Positions 1 through 11,400 are shown, counted from the first letter of the stretch. The stretch is 64,000 bases of DNA from Pseudomonas fluorescens (GCF_902498065.1 NZ_CABVIR010000004.1:186001-250000), one strand, 5' to 3'. Notes: generated from the sequence alone by a model not told the origin. Program-made: numbers and translations.

Positions 1-810
<810 letters not shown>

Positions 811-3800
811 ATGTTGATCCTGCGCGGCGCTCCTGCCCTTTCTGCCTTTCGCCACAGCAAACTCCTTGAGCAACTGAGCCAGAAGGTTCCGGCTGTCAGT
901 GGCTTGTATGCTGAATTCGCTCACTTCGCCGAAGTTACCGGCGTCCTGACCGGCGACGAACAGCAGGTGCTCGCGCGCCTTCTGAAGTACGGTCCAAGCG
1001 TTCCGGTTCAAGAACCGACCGGTCGCCTGTTCCTGGTGTTGCCGCGTTTCGGCACCATCTCGCCGTGGTCCAGCAAGGCCAGCGACATCGCTCGCAACTG
1101 CGGCCTGGGCAAGATTCAGCGTCTGGAGCGCGGCATCGCGTTTTATGTCGCCGGCCAGTTCAGCGACGCCGAAGCGCTGTTGATCTCTGACGCGCTGCAC
1201 GACCGCATGACCCAGATCGTCCTCGCCAACCTTGAACAGGCCGCCGGCCTGTTCAGCCACGCCGAACCGAAGCCGCTGACCGCGATCGACGTGTTGGGTG
1301 GCGGCCGCGCCGCGCTGGAAAAAGCCAACACCGAGCTGGGCCTGGCCCTGGCCGAAGACGAGATCGACTACCTGGTCAACGCCTTCGTCGGCTTGAAGCG
1401 CAACCCGCACGACATCGAACTGATGATGTTCGCCCAGGCGAACTCCGAGCACTGCCGTCACAAGATCTTCAACGCCAGTTGGGACATCGACGGTCAGAGC
1501 CAGGAAAAAAGCCTGTTCGGCATGATCAAGAACACTTACCAGATGCACAGCGAAGGCGTTCTGTCCGCTTACAAGGACAACGCTTCGGTGATCGTCGGTA
1601 ACGTTGCCGGCCGTTTCTTCCCGGACCCTGAAACCCGCCAGTACGGCGCGGTGCAGGAACCGGTGCACATTCTGATGAAAGTCGAAACGCACAACCACCC
1701 GACCGCGATTGCCCCGTTCCCGGGTGCGTCCACCGGTTCCGGTGGCGAGATTCGCGACGAAGGCGCTACCGGTCGTGGCGCCAAGCCAAAGGCTGGCCTG
1801 ACCGGTTTCACCGTGTCCAACCTGCAGATCCCTGGCTTCGAACAGCCGTGGGAAGTGCCGTACGGCAAGCCTGAACGCATCGTCACCGCGCTGGACATCA
1901 TGATCGAAGGCCCACTGGGTGGCGCCGCGTTCAACAACGAATTCGGTCGTCCGGCCCTGACCGGTTATTTCCGTACCTTCGAACAGTCGATCACCACCCC
2001 GCGTGGCGACGAAGTTCGTGGCTACCACAAGCCGATCATGCTGGCTGGCGGTATGGGTAACATCCGTGCCGAACACGTGCAGAAAGGCGAGATCACCGTC
2101 GGCTCCAAGCTGATCGTGCTCGGCGGCCCGGCGATGTTGATCGGTCTGGGCGGCGGCGCCGCTTCCTCCATGGCCACCGGCACCAGCTCGGCTGACCTGG
2201 ACTTCGCTTCCGTACAGCGCGAAAACCCTGAGATGGAGCGCCGTTGCCAGGAAGTCATCGACCGTTGCTGGCAGCTGGGCGACAAGAACCCGATCAGCTT
2301 CATCCACGACGTGGGTGCGGGCGGTCTGTCCAACGCGTTCCCGGAACTGGTGAACGACGGCAACCGTGGCGGTCGCTTCGAACTGCGCAACATTCCAAAC
2401 GACGAACCGGGCATGGCCCCGCACGAAATCTGGAGTAACGAATCCCAGGAACGTTACGTTCTGGCGGTTGGCCCGGCGGACTTCGAACGCTTCCAGGCGA
2501 TCTGCGAACGTGAGCGTTGCCCGTTTGCCGTGGTCGGCGAAGCCACTGCCGAGCCGCAACTGACGGTCACCGACAGCCACTTCGGCAACAGCCCGGTAGA
2601 CATGCCGCTGGAAGTGCTGCTGGGCAAAGCCCCGCGCATGCACCGTTCGGCCGTTCGTGAAAACGAACTGGGCGACGACTTCGATCCGTCGACACTGGAA
2701 ATTGCCGACTGCGTCGAACGCGTTCTGCATCACCCGGCCGTGGCGAGCAAAAGCTTCCTGATCACCATCGGCGACCGCACCATCACCGGCCTCGTGGCCC
2801 GTGACCAGATGGTTGGCCCGTGGCAGGTTCCGGTGGCCGACGTTGCCGTCACCGCCACCAGCTTCGACGTCTACACCGGTGAAGCCATGGCCATGGGCGA
2901 GCGTACTCCGCTGGCTCTGCTGGACGCTCCGGCGTCGGGCCGTATGGCCATCGGCGAAACCCTGACCAACATCGCCGCGTCGCGCATCAACAAGATCTCC
3001 GACATCAAACTGTCGGCGAACTGGATGTCCGCCGCCGGCCACCCCGGTGAAGACGCGCGCCTGTATGACACCGTGAAAGCGGTCGGCATGGAATTGTGCC
3101 CTGAGCTGGGCATCACCATTCCGGTGGGCAAGGACTCCATGTCCATGGCCACGCGCTGGAACGACGAAGGCGTCGACAAGACCGTCACCTCGCCGATGTC
3201 CCTGATCGTGACCGGTTTCGCGCCAGTGGCTGACATCCGTCAGACCCTGACCCCGGAACTGCGCATGGACAAGGGCACCACCGACCTGATCCTGATCGAT
3301 CTGGGCCGTGGCCAGAACCGCATGGGCGCCTCGATCCTGGCCCAGGTTCACGGCAAGCTCGGCTCGCAAGCGCCGGACGTCGATGACGCCGAAGACCTGA
3401 AAGCCTTCTTCGCGGTGATCCAGGGCCTCAACGCCGACGGTCACCTGCTGGCGTACCACGACCGTTCCGACGGTGGTCTGCTGACCAGCGCCGTGGAAAT
3501 GGCCTTCGCCGGTCACTGCGGCCTGAGCCTGAACCTCGACGGTCTGGCGGAAACTTCCGCCGACATCGCCGCGATCCTGTTCAACGAAGAATTGGGCGCG
3601 GTGATCCAGGTTCGTCAGGACGCCACCCCGGACATCCTCGCGCAGTTCAGCGCTGCTGGCCTGGGCGAGTGCGTGTCGGTGATCGGTCAGCCGATAAACA
3701 ACGGCCAGATCAACATCACCTTCAACGGCGACACCGTCTTCGAAGGCCAGCGTCGTCTGCTGCAGCGTACCTGGGCTGAAACCAGCTACCAGATCCAGCG

Positions 3801-4707
3801 TCTGCGTGATAACGCCGATTGCGCCGAGCAAGAGTTCGACGTGCTGCTGGAAGAAGACAACCCGGGCCTGAGCGTCAAGCTGAGCTACGACGTCAACCAG
3901 GACGTCGCCGCGCCTTACATCAAGAAAAACATCCGCCCACAGGTTGCCGTACTGCGTGAGCAGGGCGTCAACGGCCAGGTGGAAATGGCCGCCGCGTTCG
4001 ACCGCGCCGGTTTCAACGCGATCGACGTGCACATGAGCGACATTCTGGCCGGCCGTGTCGACCTGAACGACTTCAAGGGCATGGTCGCTTGCGGCGGTTT
4101 CTCCTACGGCGACGTACTGGGTGCCGGTGAAGGCTGGGCCAAGTCCGCGCTGTTCAACAGCCGTGCTCGCGATGCGTTCCAGGGTTTCTTCGAACGTAAC
4201 GACAGCTTCACCCTCGGCGTATGCAACGGTTGCCAGATGATGTCCAACCTGCACGAGCTGATCCCGGGCAGCGAGTTCTGGCCGCACTTCGTGCGTAACC
4301 GTTCCGAGCAGTTCGAAGCGCGCGTGGCGATGGTTCAGGTCCAGGAGTCGAACTCGATCTTCCTGCAAGGCATGGCCGGTTCGCGCATGCCGATCGCCAT
4401 CGCACACGGCGAAGGTCATGCCGAGTTCGAAAGCGAAGAAGCGTTGCTGGAAGCCGATCTGTCGGGTTGCGTGGCGATGCGTTTCGTCGACAACCATGGC
4501 AAGGTTACCGAAAACTACCCGGCCAACCCGAACGGTTCGCCGCGCGGGATCACCGGTTTGACCAGCCGTGACGGTCGCGTGACGATCATGATGCCGCACC
4601 CGGAACGTGTGTTCCGCGCCGTGCAGAACTCGTGGCGTTCGGAAGACTGGAACGAAGACGCGCCATGGATGCGCATGTTCCGTAACGCTCGCGTGTGGGT
4701 GAACTAA
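811..4707 (+). CDS. purL: Phosphoribosylformylglycinamidine synthase
   Basis: Large single-chain PurL (1298 aa) that converts FGAR, glutamine and ATP to FGAM in step 4 of de novo purine synthesis. It is cytosolic. The N-terminal PurS-like domain ([15 protein letters not shown]) is followed by the linker and two AIRS-like synthetase halves ([32 protein letters not shown]). The C-terminal class I glutaminase domain has its nucleophile in GVCNGCQ (Cys1138) and the catalytic His/Glu in MMPHPER (His1263, Glu1265). Length matches gammaproteobacterial PurL. The ATG at 811 gives the conserved N-terminus. A 1280-codon antisense open frame lies across it but is a coding shadow. The next gene starts six bases after the stop. 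Confidence 0.97.
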   Translation: MLILRGAPALSAFRHSKLLEQLSQKVPAVSGLYAEFAHFAEVTGVLTGDEQQVLARLLKYGPSVPVQEPTGRLFLVLPRFGTISPWSSKASDIARNCGLGKIQRLERGIAFYVAGQFSDAEALLISDALHDRMTQIVLANLEQAAGLFSHAEPKPLTAIDVLGGGRAALEKANTELGLALAEDEIDYLVNAFVGLKRNPHDIELMMFAQANSEHCRHKIFNASWDIDGQSQEKSLFGMIKNTYQMHSEGVLSAYKDNASVIVGNVAGRFFPDPETRQYGAVQEPVHILMKVETHNHPTAIAPFPGASTGSGGEIRDEGATGRGAKPKAGLTGFTVSNLQIPGFEQPWEVPYGKPERIVTALDIMIEGPLGGAAFNNEFGRPALTGYFRTFEQSITTPRGDEVRGYHKPIMLAGGMGNIRAEHVQKGEITVGSKLIVLGGPAMLIGLGGGAASSMATGTSSADLDFASVQRENPEMERRCQEVIDRCWQLGDKNPISFIHDVGAGGLSNAFPELVNDGNRGGRFELRNIPNDEPGMAPHEIWSNESQERYVLAVGPADFERFQAICERERCPFAVVGEATAEPQLTVTDSHFGNSPVDMPLEVLLGKAPRMHRSAVRENELGDDFDPSTLEIADCVERVLHHPAVASKSFLITIGDRTITGLVARDQMVGPWQVPVADVAVTATSFDVYTGEAMAMGERTPLALLDAPASGRMAIGETLTNIAASRINKISDIKLSANWMSAAGHPGEDARLYDTVKAVGMELCPELGITIPVGKDSMSMATRWNDEGVDKTVTSPMSLIVTGFAPVADIRQTLTPELRMDKGTTDLILIDLGRGQNRMGASILAQVHGKLGSQAPDVDDAEDLKAFFAVIQGLNADGHLLAYHDRSDGGLLTSAVEMAFAGHCGLSLNLDGLAETSADIAAILFNEELGAVIQVRQDATPDILAQFSAAGLGECVSVIGQPINNGQINITFNGDTVFEGQRRLLQRTWAETSYQIQRLRDNADCAEQEFDVLLEEDNPGLSVKLSYDVNQDVAAPYIKKNIRPQVAVLREQGVNGQVEMAAAFDRAGFNAIDVHMSDILAGRVDLNDFKGMVACGGFSYGDVLGAGEGWAKSALFNSRARDAFQGFFERNDSFTLGVCNGCQMMSNLHELIPGSEFWPHFVRNRSEQFEARVAMVQVQESNSIFLQGMAGSRMPIAIAHGEGHAEFESEEALLEADLSGCVAMRFVDNHGKVTENYPANPNGSPRGITGLTSRDGRVTIMMPHPERVFRAVQNSWRSEDWNEDAPWMRMFRNARVWVN

Positions 4708-4712
4708 GCGCC

Positions 4713-5024
4713 GTGTACAAGCTCAGCTTTTTTGTTCCGGCCAGCCACGTCGAGGCGGTCAAAAGCGCTGTGTTCGCTGCCGGTGGCGGGCGGATCGGTG
4801 CTTACGATCACTGCGCATGGCAGGTGTTGGGCCTGGGTCAGTTTCGTCCATTGGATGGCAGTCAGCCGTTCATTGGCGAAGCAGGGCAGGTCGAACAGGT
4901 TGAGGAATGGAAGGTTGAGCTGGTGGTGGCGGATGAGTTGATCCGGTCGGTGGTGGCGGCTTTGAAGCAGAGCCATCCCTACGAGACACCGGCGTATGAA
5001 GTGTGGCGGCTGGAGGATTTCTGA
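4713..5024 (+). CDS. NIF3 C-terminal-like (YqfO family) small protein
   Basis: A 103-residue protein from a GTG start at 4713, just after the purL stop, giving MYKLSFFVPASHVEAVK. An in-frame ATG at 4695 would lie inside purL and adds unconserved residues. The sequence (AAGGGRIGAYDHCAWQ, GQFRPLDGSQPFIG, VEEWKVELVV, HPYETPAYEVWRL) matches the small ferredoxin-like PII-related domain that is inserted in, or fused to, NIF3/YqfO proteins, here stand-alone. Stand-alone versions are common next to purL in Pseudomonas. Biochemical function is unknown; a ligand- or metal-binding role is only suggested by fold. Spacing implies co-transcription with purL. A factor-independent terminator follows. Confidence 0.85.
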   Translation: MYKLSFFVPASHVEAVKSAVFAAGGGRIGAYDHCAWQVLGLGQFRPLDGSQPFIGEAGQVEQVEEWKVELVVADELIRSVVAALKQSHPYETPAYEVWRLEDF

Positions 5025-5043
5025 TCCGCTGGCCGCTGTAATG

Positions 5044-5068
5044 AAAAACCCGCCAAGGCGGGTTTTTT
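5044..5068 (+). terminator. Rho-independent terminator after the purL operon
   Basis: Stem ACCCGCC / GGCGGGT with a 2-nt loop, followed by six T residues and preceded by A residues. It lies about 20 bp after the small gene's stop. Confidence 0.85.
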
Positions 5069-5104
5069 GTTGCCCGCAATTTGTCGAACCTGCACGCAAC
5101 CCCC

Positions 5105-5199
5105 CTGTGGGAGCTGGCTTGCCAGCGATGGCGTCCTGTCAGCCAGCATCAACGTTGAATGCTGAACCGCAATCGCCGGCAAGCCAGCTCCTGCAGGGG
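5105..5199. repeat. REPIN (inverted REP pair)
   Basis: Two inverted REP arms (GTGGGAGCTGGCTTGCCAGC and its degenerate reverse AATCGCCGGCAAGCCAGC) around a ~45-bp variable spacer, between convergent genes. Confidence 0.85.
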
Positions 5200-5212
5200 G
5201 TGCGTGTCACCC

Positions 5213-5253
5213 ACAAAAAAAGGCGACCCCCTCGCGGGAGTCGCCTTCGTTTT
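5213..5253 (-). terminator. Terminator of gcd (possibly bidirectional)
   Basis: Stem AGGCGAC/GTCGCCT at 5221-5246 with an eight-A run at 5213-5220, which is a T run on the minus strand. On the plus side it is followed by TCGTTTT, so it may work in both directions. Confidence 0.8.
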
Positions 5254-5268
5254 AACCGCCGCTAAACC

Positions 5269-7680
5269 TTACTCGGACAGTTTGTACGCAATCACATAGT
5301 CACCCTGTTTGGTGCCCAGAGACCCATGACCGCCCGCCACGACCAGCACGTATTGCTTGCCGTCCTTGCCGGTGTAGGTCATCGGTGTGGTTTGCGCGCC
5401 TGCAGGCAGGCGACCTTCCCACAACTGTTTGCCGTTTTTCACGTCGTAGGCACGCAGGTACTGGTCGAGGGTGCCGCTCAGGAAACCAACACCACTGCCA
5501 GTGGTGATGGTGCCACCCAGGCTAGGCACGCCCATGCTCAGCGGGATCGGAACCGGCGAGCTGTCGCGCACGGTGCCGTTCTTGTGCTTCCACAGGACTT
5601 TGGCGGTGGTCAGATCGATCGCCGCCACATAGCCCCACGCCGGCGCCTGGCACGGCAGGCCCATTGGCGACAGCAGCGCTTCGAGGACCACGCCGTACGG
5701 CGCGCCTTTGTTCGGCTGCACGCCTTCGGTTTCGCTTTTGCGCGGGCCTTGGGCCGCGATTTCGGCGGCCGGGATCATTTTCGATTTGAACGCCATGTAG
5801 CTCGGGTTCACGAAAGCGATCTGACGCACCGGGTCAACCGAGAAACCGCCCCAGTCGAACACACCGAAGTTGCCGGGGTAAACGATCGAACCCTGCAGCG
5901 ACGGCGGGGTGAACGGGCCGTCGTAGCGCATGGATTTGAAGTCGATCCGGCAGATCAGTTGATCGAACGGGGTGACGCCCCACATGTCGCGCTCTTGCAG
6001 CGGCGGCGGCATCAGGTTGAGGTCGGATTTCGGTTGGGTCGGCGAGGTGTGATCACCTTCGACAGCGCCTTGTGGCACCGGCACTTCGTTGATCGGCACG
6101 ATCGGTTGGCCAGTGCTGCGATCCAGCACGTAGATGCTGCCTTGCTTGGTGGACGCCAGGACCGCCGGCTTCACGCCGTCAGCGGTTTTCAGGTCCATCA
6201 GGGTTGGCTGGCCACCGACGTCCATGTCCCACAGGTCGTGGTGGGTGAACTGCATGTGCCAGCGCACGTGCCCGGTGGCGATGTCGAGGGCCGTCAGGCC
6301 GGCGGCGTGCAGTTCCGATTCCGGCGTGCGTGCGCCACCGAACTGGTCCGGTGTCTGGTTGCCCATCGGCAGGTACAGCATGCCGAGTTTTTCGTCGACG
6401 GCGAACATCGACCACATGTTCGGCGAGTTGCGGGTGTAGACCTTGCCTTCGGCAATCGGCGTGGTGTCGTCCGGGTTGCCGCTGTCCCAGTTCCACACCA
6501 GTTTACCGGTGTGCACGTCGAACGCGCGGATCACGCCGCTCGGCTCGTCGGTGGAGACGTTGTCGGTGACGTGGCCACCAATCACCACCAGGTCTTTGGT
6601 CACGGCTGGAGGCGAGGTGGAGTAGTAACCGCCGGCGTTGAAGCCGCCGATGTTGGCGCTCAGGTCGACCTGGCCTTTGTTGCCGAAGTCTTCGCACATC
6701 TTGCCGGTGTCGGCGTCGAGGGCGATCAGGCGGGTGTCGGCGGTCGGCAGGAAGATACGGCGTGGGCAGACAGTGCTGACCGGCGCAGGGCTGGCGGTGC
6801 CGGTCGGGCTCTGCTCGGAGGCGTAAGCCGCGTCATCGTGATACGACACGCCACGGCAGGTCATGTGCGCCCAACCCTTGAAGTTCGCCGCATTCTGCGT
6901 GGAGAGCTTCGGATCGAAACGCCAGATTTCCTTGCCGGTGTCCGGGTCCAGCGCGATCACCTGGCTGTGCGGCGTGCACACGTAGAGCATGCCGTTGACT
7001 TTCAGCGGGGTGTTTTCAGCGGTGGTTTCACCCGGATCGTTCGGCCCCGGCAGGTCGCCGGTGCGGTAGGTCCAGGCCGGAACGAGCTTGTTCACGTTCT
7101 GCGGGGTGATCTGTGCCAGTGGCGAGTAACGATCACCGTGGGCGCTGCGGCCGTAGGAGTTCCAGTCACCGTCGGGCATGGCCGGGGCAGTGTTGGTCAT
7201 TCCCGGCACGCTGTCGCGGTCCAGTTGGCCTTTGATTTCACCGGGGTTGGTGAATTGGCTGGCCAGAGCAGCAACGCCCGCCAGCACCACGGCTACGCTC
7301 AGCGCGCCGGTGCCCATCGGCGCGGGGCCGGTGATCAGCAGCGGGCGACGGAACCATGGCAGCAGCATGACAATACCCAGCGCGAACAACATCGCCAGGC
7401 GCGGCACCAGTTGCCACCAGTCCAGGCCGACTTCCCACAGGGCCCAGACGGTGCTGGCGAACAGCACCAAGGCGTAAAGCCCCAAGGCTGCGCGGCGGGC
7501 AAGAATCAGCAGCACGCCGGTCAGTGCCAGGCCGATACCGGCCAGCAGGTAATACAGCGAGCCGCCGAGCATGCTCAGTTTGATCCCGCCGGCCAGCATG
7601 GCCAGGCCCATTAGCAGAAGCAGAATGCCGAGCAGGGTCGGCAATAGACGGCTTCGACTCAAAGCACCATCAGTGCTCAT
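5269..7680 (-). CDS. gcd: Membrane-bound PQQ glucose dehydrogenase
   Basis: 803-residue quinoprotein that oxidises D-glucose to glucono-1,5-lactone in the periplasm and passes electrons to ubiquinone. This is the entry to the direct oxidative (gluconate) route, and in many Pseudomonas the source of the acid that dissolves phosphate. Residues 1-145 hold about five transmembrane helices. The rest is an eight-bladed PQQ beta-propeller with repeats such as VIALDPDTGKEIWRF, LIALDADTGK and YVLDRSTGQ, and the active-site segment HHDLWDMDVGGQPT that contains the catalytic Asp. Length fits E. coli Gcd (796). An OprB porin lies upstream on the same strand, as around P. aeruginosa gcd. A REPIN separates them, so co-transcription is uncertain. 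Confidence 0.96.
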   Translation of the reverse strand: MSTDGALSRSRLLPTLLGILLLLMGLAMLAGGIKLSMLGGSLYYLLAGIGLALTGVLLILARRAALGLYALVLFASTVWALWEVGLDWWQLVPRLAMLFALGIVMLLPWFRRPLLITGPAPMGTGALSVAVVLAGVAALASQFTNPGEIKGQLDRDSVPGMTNTAPAMPDGDWNSYGRSAHGDRYSPLAQITPQNVNKLVPAWTYRTGDLPGPNDPGETTAENTPLKVNGMLYVCTPHSQVIALDPDTGKEIWRFDPKLSTQNAANFKGWAHMTCRGVSYHDDAAYASEQSPTGTASPAPVSTVCPRRIFLPTADTRLIALDADTGKMCEDFGNKGQVDLSANIGGFNAGGYYSTSPPAVTKDLVVIGGHVTDNVSTDEPSGVIRAFDVHTGKLVWNWDSGNPDDTTPIAEGKVYTRNSPNMWSMFAVDEKLGMLYLPMGNQTPDQFGGARTPESELHAAGLTALDIATGHVRWHMQFTHHDLWDMDVGGQPTLMDLKTADGVKPAVLASTKQGSIYVLDRSTGQPIVPINEVPVPQGAVEGDHTSPTQPKSDLNLMPPPLQERDMWGVTPFDQLICRIDFKSMRYDGPFTPPSLQGSIVYPGNFGVFDWGGFSVDPVRQIAFVNPSYMAFKSKMIPAAEIAAQGPRKSETEGVQPNKGAPYGVVLEALLSPMGLPCQAPAWGYVAAIDLTTAKVLWKHKNGTVRDSSPVPIPLSMGVPSLGGTITTGSGVGFLSGTLDQYLRAYDVKNGKQLWEGRLPAGAQTTPMTYTGKDGKQYVLVVAGGHGSLGTKQGDYVIAYKLSE

Positions 7681-7783
7681 AGTGTGGTTCTCCGTGACGT
7701 TTCAAGTAGTCCCGCGCAAGTTCACTGTAGATGACGATCCGGCGCGGGCATGGTTCAGATAAAAAAGGTTCGGTTGATGCGGT

Positions 7784-7878
7784 CCCCTGTGGGAGCGAGC
7801 CTGCTCGCGAAAGCGGTGTGTCAGTCAGCATTGATGTTGAAGCTGATGGCCTCTTCGCGAGCAGGCTCGCTCCCACAG
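7784..7878. repeat. REPIN (inverted REP pair)
   Basis: GTGGGAGCGAGCCTGCTCGCGA arms, shortened here, in inverted orientation around ~45 bp, sitting between gcd and oprB. Confidence 0.88.
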
Positions 7879-7893
7879 ATTTTGTGGCGTTGG

Positions 7894-9276
7894 TTAGAAC
7901 GAGGACTGGACCTTGATCCCGCCAATCAGCGCGTCATCGACCTTGTCCACGCCACCGGGGTGGCGGATGTATTGCAGGTTCGGGCGCACGGTCAGCCAGT
8001 TCGTGACGTGCACGCCGTAATAGAGTTCGGCGCTGTATTCGGTGTCCTGCGGCGGCAGGTAGCTTGGATCGTCGAAGTCGTAGACCGCATGGGCCTGATT
8101 GCTCGCCTCGGCGTTTTTGCGGTATGCCGGATTGACATGAACCCGGGCCATCGCGAAACCGATGTCGTCCTTGGCGCGCGCATCGAACAGACCTTTGTAG
8201 ACGACGCCGGCCTGGACATAGTTGTCGATGGCGTTGGTCTTCTTGTCGTGCATCGTGCCGTTGGCGAACACGCTCAGGCCACGGGAGTGGTCGCTGGCAC
8301 GACTGGTGAGTTGCTGTTGCACGCCGAGCCACACGCCGTGCTTGCTCGATGCGCTGCGGTAGGCCTCGCCACTCAAGGCGGCGGGCTGACCATTGCGGTC
8401 CTTGTAGGCATCGGTAGCGTTGGCGTTGCTGTAGTAATAACCGGCGCGGTATTCGCCCGGCAGGCCGTTGAACTTCGGCGTCCACACCAGTTCCACCGGC
8501 AAAATCGCACCTTGGGTGCCACTGCCGCTGAGCTTGAAACCGTTGCCGCGATCGAGGTTCGACGGGTTCTGTTCATACGCGCCGACTTGCGCGTACAGCT
8601 CCGGTGTCAGGTGATATTTGACCCGCATCGCCCATTGGCTGACCGGCCAGTTGTACCAGATGCCGCCGACCCAGTTGCCGACCTGAGAGCCGCAGAACGC
8701 AAGGTTCTGGAAGTCGCAGGGGAAGCTGTTGAAGTCTTCGCCTTCACCGAAACGGCCGACCTTGATGTCGAGTTTCCGGTCGAAGAATTTCTGCTGATAC
8801 CACATCTGCGTCAGGCGCCAGGTTTGCCCGCGACCCCAGACTTCTTGCGCTGAAGTGAAACCACCGACCCGTGGATCATTGATCCGGTCGTTGCTGATGT
8901 TGTTGCCGTTGCGCTCGGTGATGGTCAGCTGGAATTCAGCGTCGTCCCAACCGAGGATCTTCTGCAGATCGAGATGCGTGCCGAGGCCAAACTGATCGCT
9001 GTAGCGTGCGGTGCGGTCATGGTCGTAGCCGCCGTGCAGATTGCTGCCCATTTCACCGGTGTAATCGACTTTGAAGTCGTAGCCTTTTTCCGAAAGCTCG
9101 GTGCGCGTGCCGTTCCAGTCACCGAGCATCCACGGCGATTCGCTATCGAAGGCCGGGGCGGCCTGAACGCAGGTGGCGAGGCCCAATACGGTGAATCCGC
9201 CGATCAGGTTCCGGGCATTTCGGCTGGCAACAGCCGGTAAGACAGCGCTGTCTCGCGATGATTGAAGATAAGGCAT
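7894..9276 (-). CDS. oprB: Carbohydrate-selective outer-membrane porin OprB
   Basis: A 460-residue porin from the ATG at 9276. The open frame extends 45 codons further upstream, but MPYLQSSRDS is followed by the signal-peptide hydrophobic stretch NLIGGFTVLGLATCVQAAPA, with cleavage near residue 40. The mature N-terminus SPWMLGDWNGTRTELSEKGYDFKVDYTGEMG is the OprB family signature. Alternating beta-strands run to a C-terminal Phe (KVQSSF), as expected for BAM-inserted outer-membrane proteins. It admits glucose and related sugars to the periplasm, where the neighbouring Gcd oxidises glucose. Start choice is moderately certain because the ribosome-binding site is weak (TCCTTCTC precedes the ATG). 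Confidence 0.92.
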   Translation of the reverse strand: MPYLQSSRDSAVLPAVASRNARNLIGGFTVLGLATCVQAAPAFDSESPWMLGDWNGTRTELSEKGYDFKVDYTGEMGSNLHGGYDHDRTARYSDQFGLGTHLDLQKILGWDDAEFQLTITERNGNNISNDRINDPRVGGFTSAQEVWGRGQTWRLTQMWYQQKFFDRKLDIKVGRFGEGEDFNSFPCDFQNLAFCGSQVGNWVGGIWYNWPVSQWAMRVKYHLTPELYAQVGAYEQNPSNLDRGNGFKLSGSGTQGAILPVELVWTPKFNGLPGEYRAGYYYSNANATDAYKDRNGQPAALSGEAYRSASSKHGVWLGVQQQLTSRASDHSRGLSVFANGTMHDKKTNAIDNYVQAGVVYKGLFDARAKDDIGFAMARVHVNPAYRKNAEASNQAHAVYDFDDPSYLPPQDTEYSAELYYGVHVTNWLTVRPNLQYIRHPGGVDKVDDALIGGIKVQSSF

Positions 9277-9701
9277 AGAGAAGGAATTCTTGGTCTTTTC
9301 TGGGGAGTGAACTGAAAGCAGCAAGGATGGAGCGATGAGCGGAAGCGTTTCAGCTTGTCGGGCGCAAGGATAATGTTCTGTTACAAATAGAGAAAGACCT
9401 TTTCCCGACATGAATTCTTTCGGATTTGGTAACAGTCAGAACACCGTGGCAACTGAGCTGCGGTGCGGCGATCCGACTTGCCAGCGACGGGGCCATTGAA
9501 TCTTGCATCGCTCTGCAGATCGCCATCGCTGGCAAGCCAGCCCCCACAGGGGGCGTGTGATGCCGTAGATCCTTAATCGCGTTCAAATTTTTTGTCCCGT
9601 TTCGCCTACATTTATCAGATAGCGCACAGAACCCTTCCACCCGAACACCCCCTCGGCTAAGGTGCGCGGCTTCCAATTCATCTCTCGCGTGAAGGCCCTG
9701 C
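9277..9701. other. Intergenic region between oprB and the VF530-family gene
   Basis: 425 bp with no convincing gene. It holds the oprB promoter on the minus strand and a degenerate REPIN at about 9471-9551. An imperfect inverted repeat, CTGTTACAAAT at 9378-9388 and ATTTGGTAACAG at 9424-9435, lies about 100-160 bp upstream of oprB and could be a regulator site. I could not match it to a known sugar regulator. Confidence 0.4.
9471..9551. repeat. Degenerate REPIN
   Basis: The right arm, CATCGCTGGCAAGCCAGC followed by CCCCACAGGGGG, is intact. The left arm (CGACTTGCCAGCGACG) is diverged. Confidence 0.65.
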
Positions 9702-9932
9702 ATGACCGAACAGAACAACAACCCGCTGCACGGCGTGACGCTGGAACAAATCCTCAACGCGCTGGTTGAACATTACGAATGGTCGGGGCTGGCCGAGCGC
9801 ATCGATATTCGCTGCTTCAAGAGTGACCCGAGCATCAAGTCGAGCCTGACCTTCCTGCGCAAAACCCCGTGGGCGCGGGAGAAGGTTGAACGCTTGTACG
9901 TCAAGTTGATGCGCACCAAGCGCCCGCTCTGA
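9702..9932 (+). CDS. VF530 family (DUF2132) small DNA-binding protein
   Basis: 76 residues: N-terminal [24 protein letters not shown], then [32 protein letters not shown]. This is the whole VF530/DUF2132 domain, a small helical DNA-binding fold first solved from Vibrio fischeri. Cellular role is unknown. It stands two bases before the next gene and so probably forms a two-gene transcript with it. Confidence 0.88.
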   Translation: MTEQNNNPLHGVTLEQILNALVEHYEWSGLAERIDIRCFKSDPSIKSSLTFLRKTPWAREKVERLYVKLMRTKRPL

Positions 9933-9934
9933 AC

Positions 9935-10570
9935 ATGGTCAGCCAGTCTGCCGCGAGGCGTCGTTTTGTGGCGGTGGCGGCGCTGCTCGGCTGGGCAGGA
10001 TTGAGCATTCAGCTGTACCTGATTTTCTATTCACGCTGGGCGCTGGGCGCCAGTTTGCTGGGTGGGCTGCTGAGCTTTTTCAGCTATTTCACCGTGCTCA
10101 GCAATACGTTGGTGGCAACTGTGTTGACCTGCGCATTGACGTCCCGCGAGTCGGCGGCACGCCGCTGGTTTTTGCAGCCGTGGGTGAGCAGCGGGATTGC
10201 CGTGAGCATCGCCGTGGTCGGCCTCGCCTACAACGTCCTGTTGCGCCATCTGTGGCATCCCGAAGGCTGGCAATGGCTGGCCGATGAACTGATGCACGAC
10301 GTCATGCCGCTGCTGTTTCTGGCCTGGTGGTGGTTGTGCGTGCCCAAGGGCACCTTGCGTCTGCGGCACATCGCGCTGTGGGTGATTTACCCGTTGGTGT
10401 ACTTCGCGTATGCCCTGCTGCGCGGGCATCTGCTGGCGACTTATCCATACCCGTTCATTGATGTGGACACGCTGGGTTATCCACAGGTGTTTGTGAATGC
10501 CGGCGGATTGTTGGCGGGGTTTGTGCTGATTGCCTTGCTGGTGATCGCGTTGGATCGCCGTCGGGGCTGA
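9935..10570 (+). CDS. Pr6Pr family integral membrane protein
   Basis: 211 residues with about six hydrophobic helices (WAGLSIQLYLIFYS; FFSYFTVLSNTLVATVLTCAL; GIAVSIAVVGLAYNVLL; MPLLFLAWWWLCV; ALWVIYPLVYFAYALL; GLLAGFVLIALLVIAL). The pattern FSYFTVLSN and the downstream WVIYPLVYFAYALLRG are typical of the Pr6Pr group related to FAR-17a/AIG1. Function unknown. Probably co-transcribed with the VF530-family gene (2-bp gap). Confidence 0.85.
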   Translation: MVSQSAARRRFVAVAALLGWAGLSIQLYLIFYSRWALGASLLGGLLSFFSYFTVLSNTLVATVLTCALTSRESAARRWFLQPWVSSGIAVSIAVVGLAYNVLLRHLWHPEGWQWLADELMHDVMPLLFLAWWWLCVPKGTLRLRHIALWVIYPLVYFAYALLRGHLLATYPYPFIDVDTLGYPQVFVNAGGLLAGFVLIALLVIALDRRRG

Positions 10571-10614
10571 TCACCCCAACGTCTGATCAACGCCGCTCCT
10601 ACAGTCCTGCGTTG

Positions 10615-11400
10615 TTATTCCTCGTCGCTGTCGTCCAGCCGCCAATAGCCGACGGCTTTGAGGAATTGATCGTTCAGCCCGTGCTCGTCCAGCAACACCC
10701 GACGAATCTGCCGTGACACTTTGCTCTCGGTCGCCACCCACGTGTACAGATGGCCGGCGGGCACCTGCAATTCCTTCACTGTGGTCAGCAGATTGTTCTT
10801 GCCACCGTCGCGCAACACCCAGATCACATCGACCTGCGCCGGGCTTTCGAGCTTCTGCTGTTCCGCGCCGTTCTCCACCTCAATGATCACCAGCGCTCGC
10901 CGATTGGCCGCCAAACCCTCCAGACGCCGCGCAATCGCGGGAATTGCCGTCTCATCGCCGATCAGCAAATAGCTGTCGAACATGTCCGGTACGATCATCG
11001 AGCCGCGCGGCCCGCCGATGTGCAGGAACTGCCCCGGTGTGGCCTGTTCGGCCCAGGTCGAAGCAGGGCCGTCGCCGTGCAACACGAAGTCGATGTCCAG
11101 CTCCAGGGTGTCGAGGTCGTAGCGACGTGGCGTGTAATCGCGCATCGCCGGCATCGGGCCGTTGTCCTTGCCGGCACCGAGCACCAGGGTCTCCAGCGCC
11201 GCTTGTTCTGCCGCGTTCTGCGGGAATAGCAGTTTGACGTGGTCGTCTGTGCCCAAGCTGATGAAGCCGGCCAGTTCAGGGCCGCCCAGGGTAATCCGGC
11301 GCATGCGCGGGGTCAGGTCAACCACCCGCAACACTTGCAGGCGACGGCGTTTGATTTCATGCATGACACGGTGAATGGTGTGCTCGATCACTTCAGTCAT
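10615..11400 (-). CDS. Siderophore-interacting protein / NADPH ferric-chelate reductase (YqjH/ViuB-like)
   Basis: 261-residue cytosolic flavoenzyme of the SIP family. The FAD-binding barrel (RITLGGPELAGF; MRDYTPRRYDLDTLELDIDFVLHG, where RxYTxR is the FAD motif) is followed by the NAD(P)H domain (GPRGSMIVPDMFDSYLLIGDETAIPAIARRLE). Such enzymes reduce ferric siderophores or citrate to release iron. The start ATG overlaps the stop of the upstream PadR gene by four bases (ATGA). That mirrors the E. coli YqjI-YqjH pairing, in which the PadR-type repressor controls the reductase. No Fur-box-like sequence is obvious upstream, so control by the partner regulator is the likelier route (inference). Confidence 0.9.
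   Translation of the reverse strand: MTEVIEHTIHRVMHEIKRRRLQVLRVVDLTPRMRRITLGGPELAGFISLGTDDHVKLLFPQNAAEQAALETLVLGAGKDNGPMPAMRDYTPRRYDLDTLELDIDFVLHGDGPASTWAEQATPGQFLHIGGPRGSMIVPDMFDSYLLIGDETAIPAIARRLEGLAANRRALVIIEVENGAEQQKLESPAQVDVIWVLRDGGKNNLLTTVKELQVPAGHLYTWVATESKVSRQIRRVLLDEHGLNDQFLKAVGYWRLDDSDEE

Noticed and set aside
5326..7614. 762-codon open frame antisense to gcd
   Set aside because: Shadow frame; gcd shows full quinoprotein motifs on the opposite strand.
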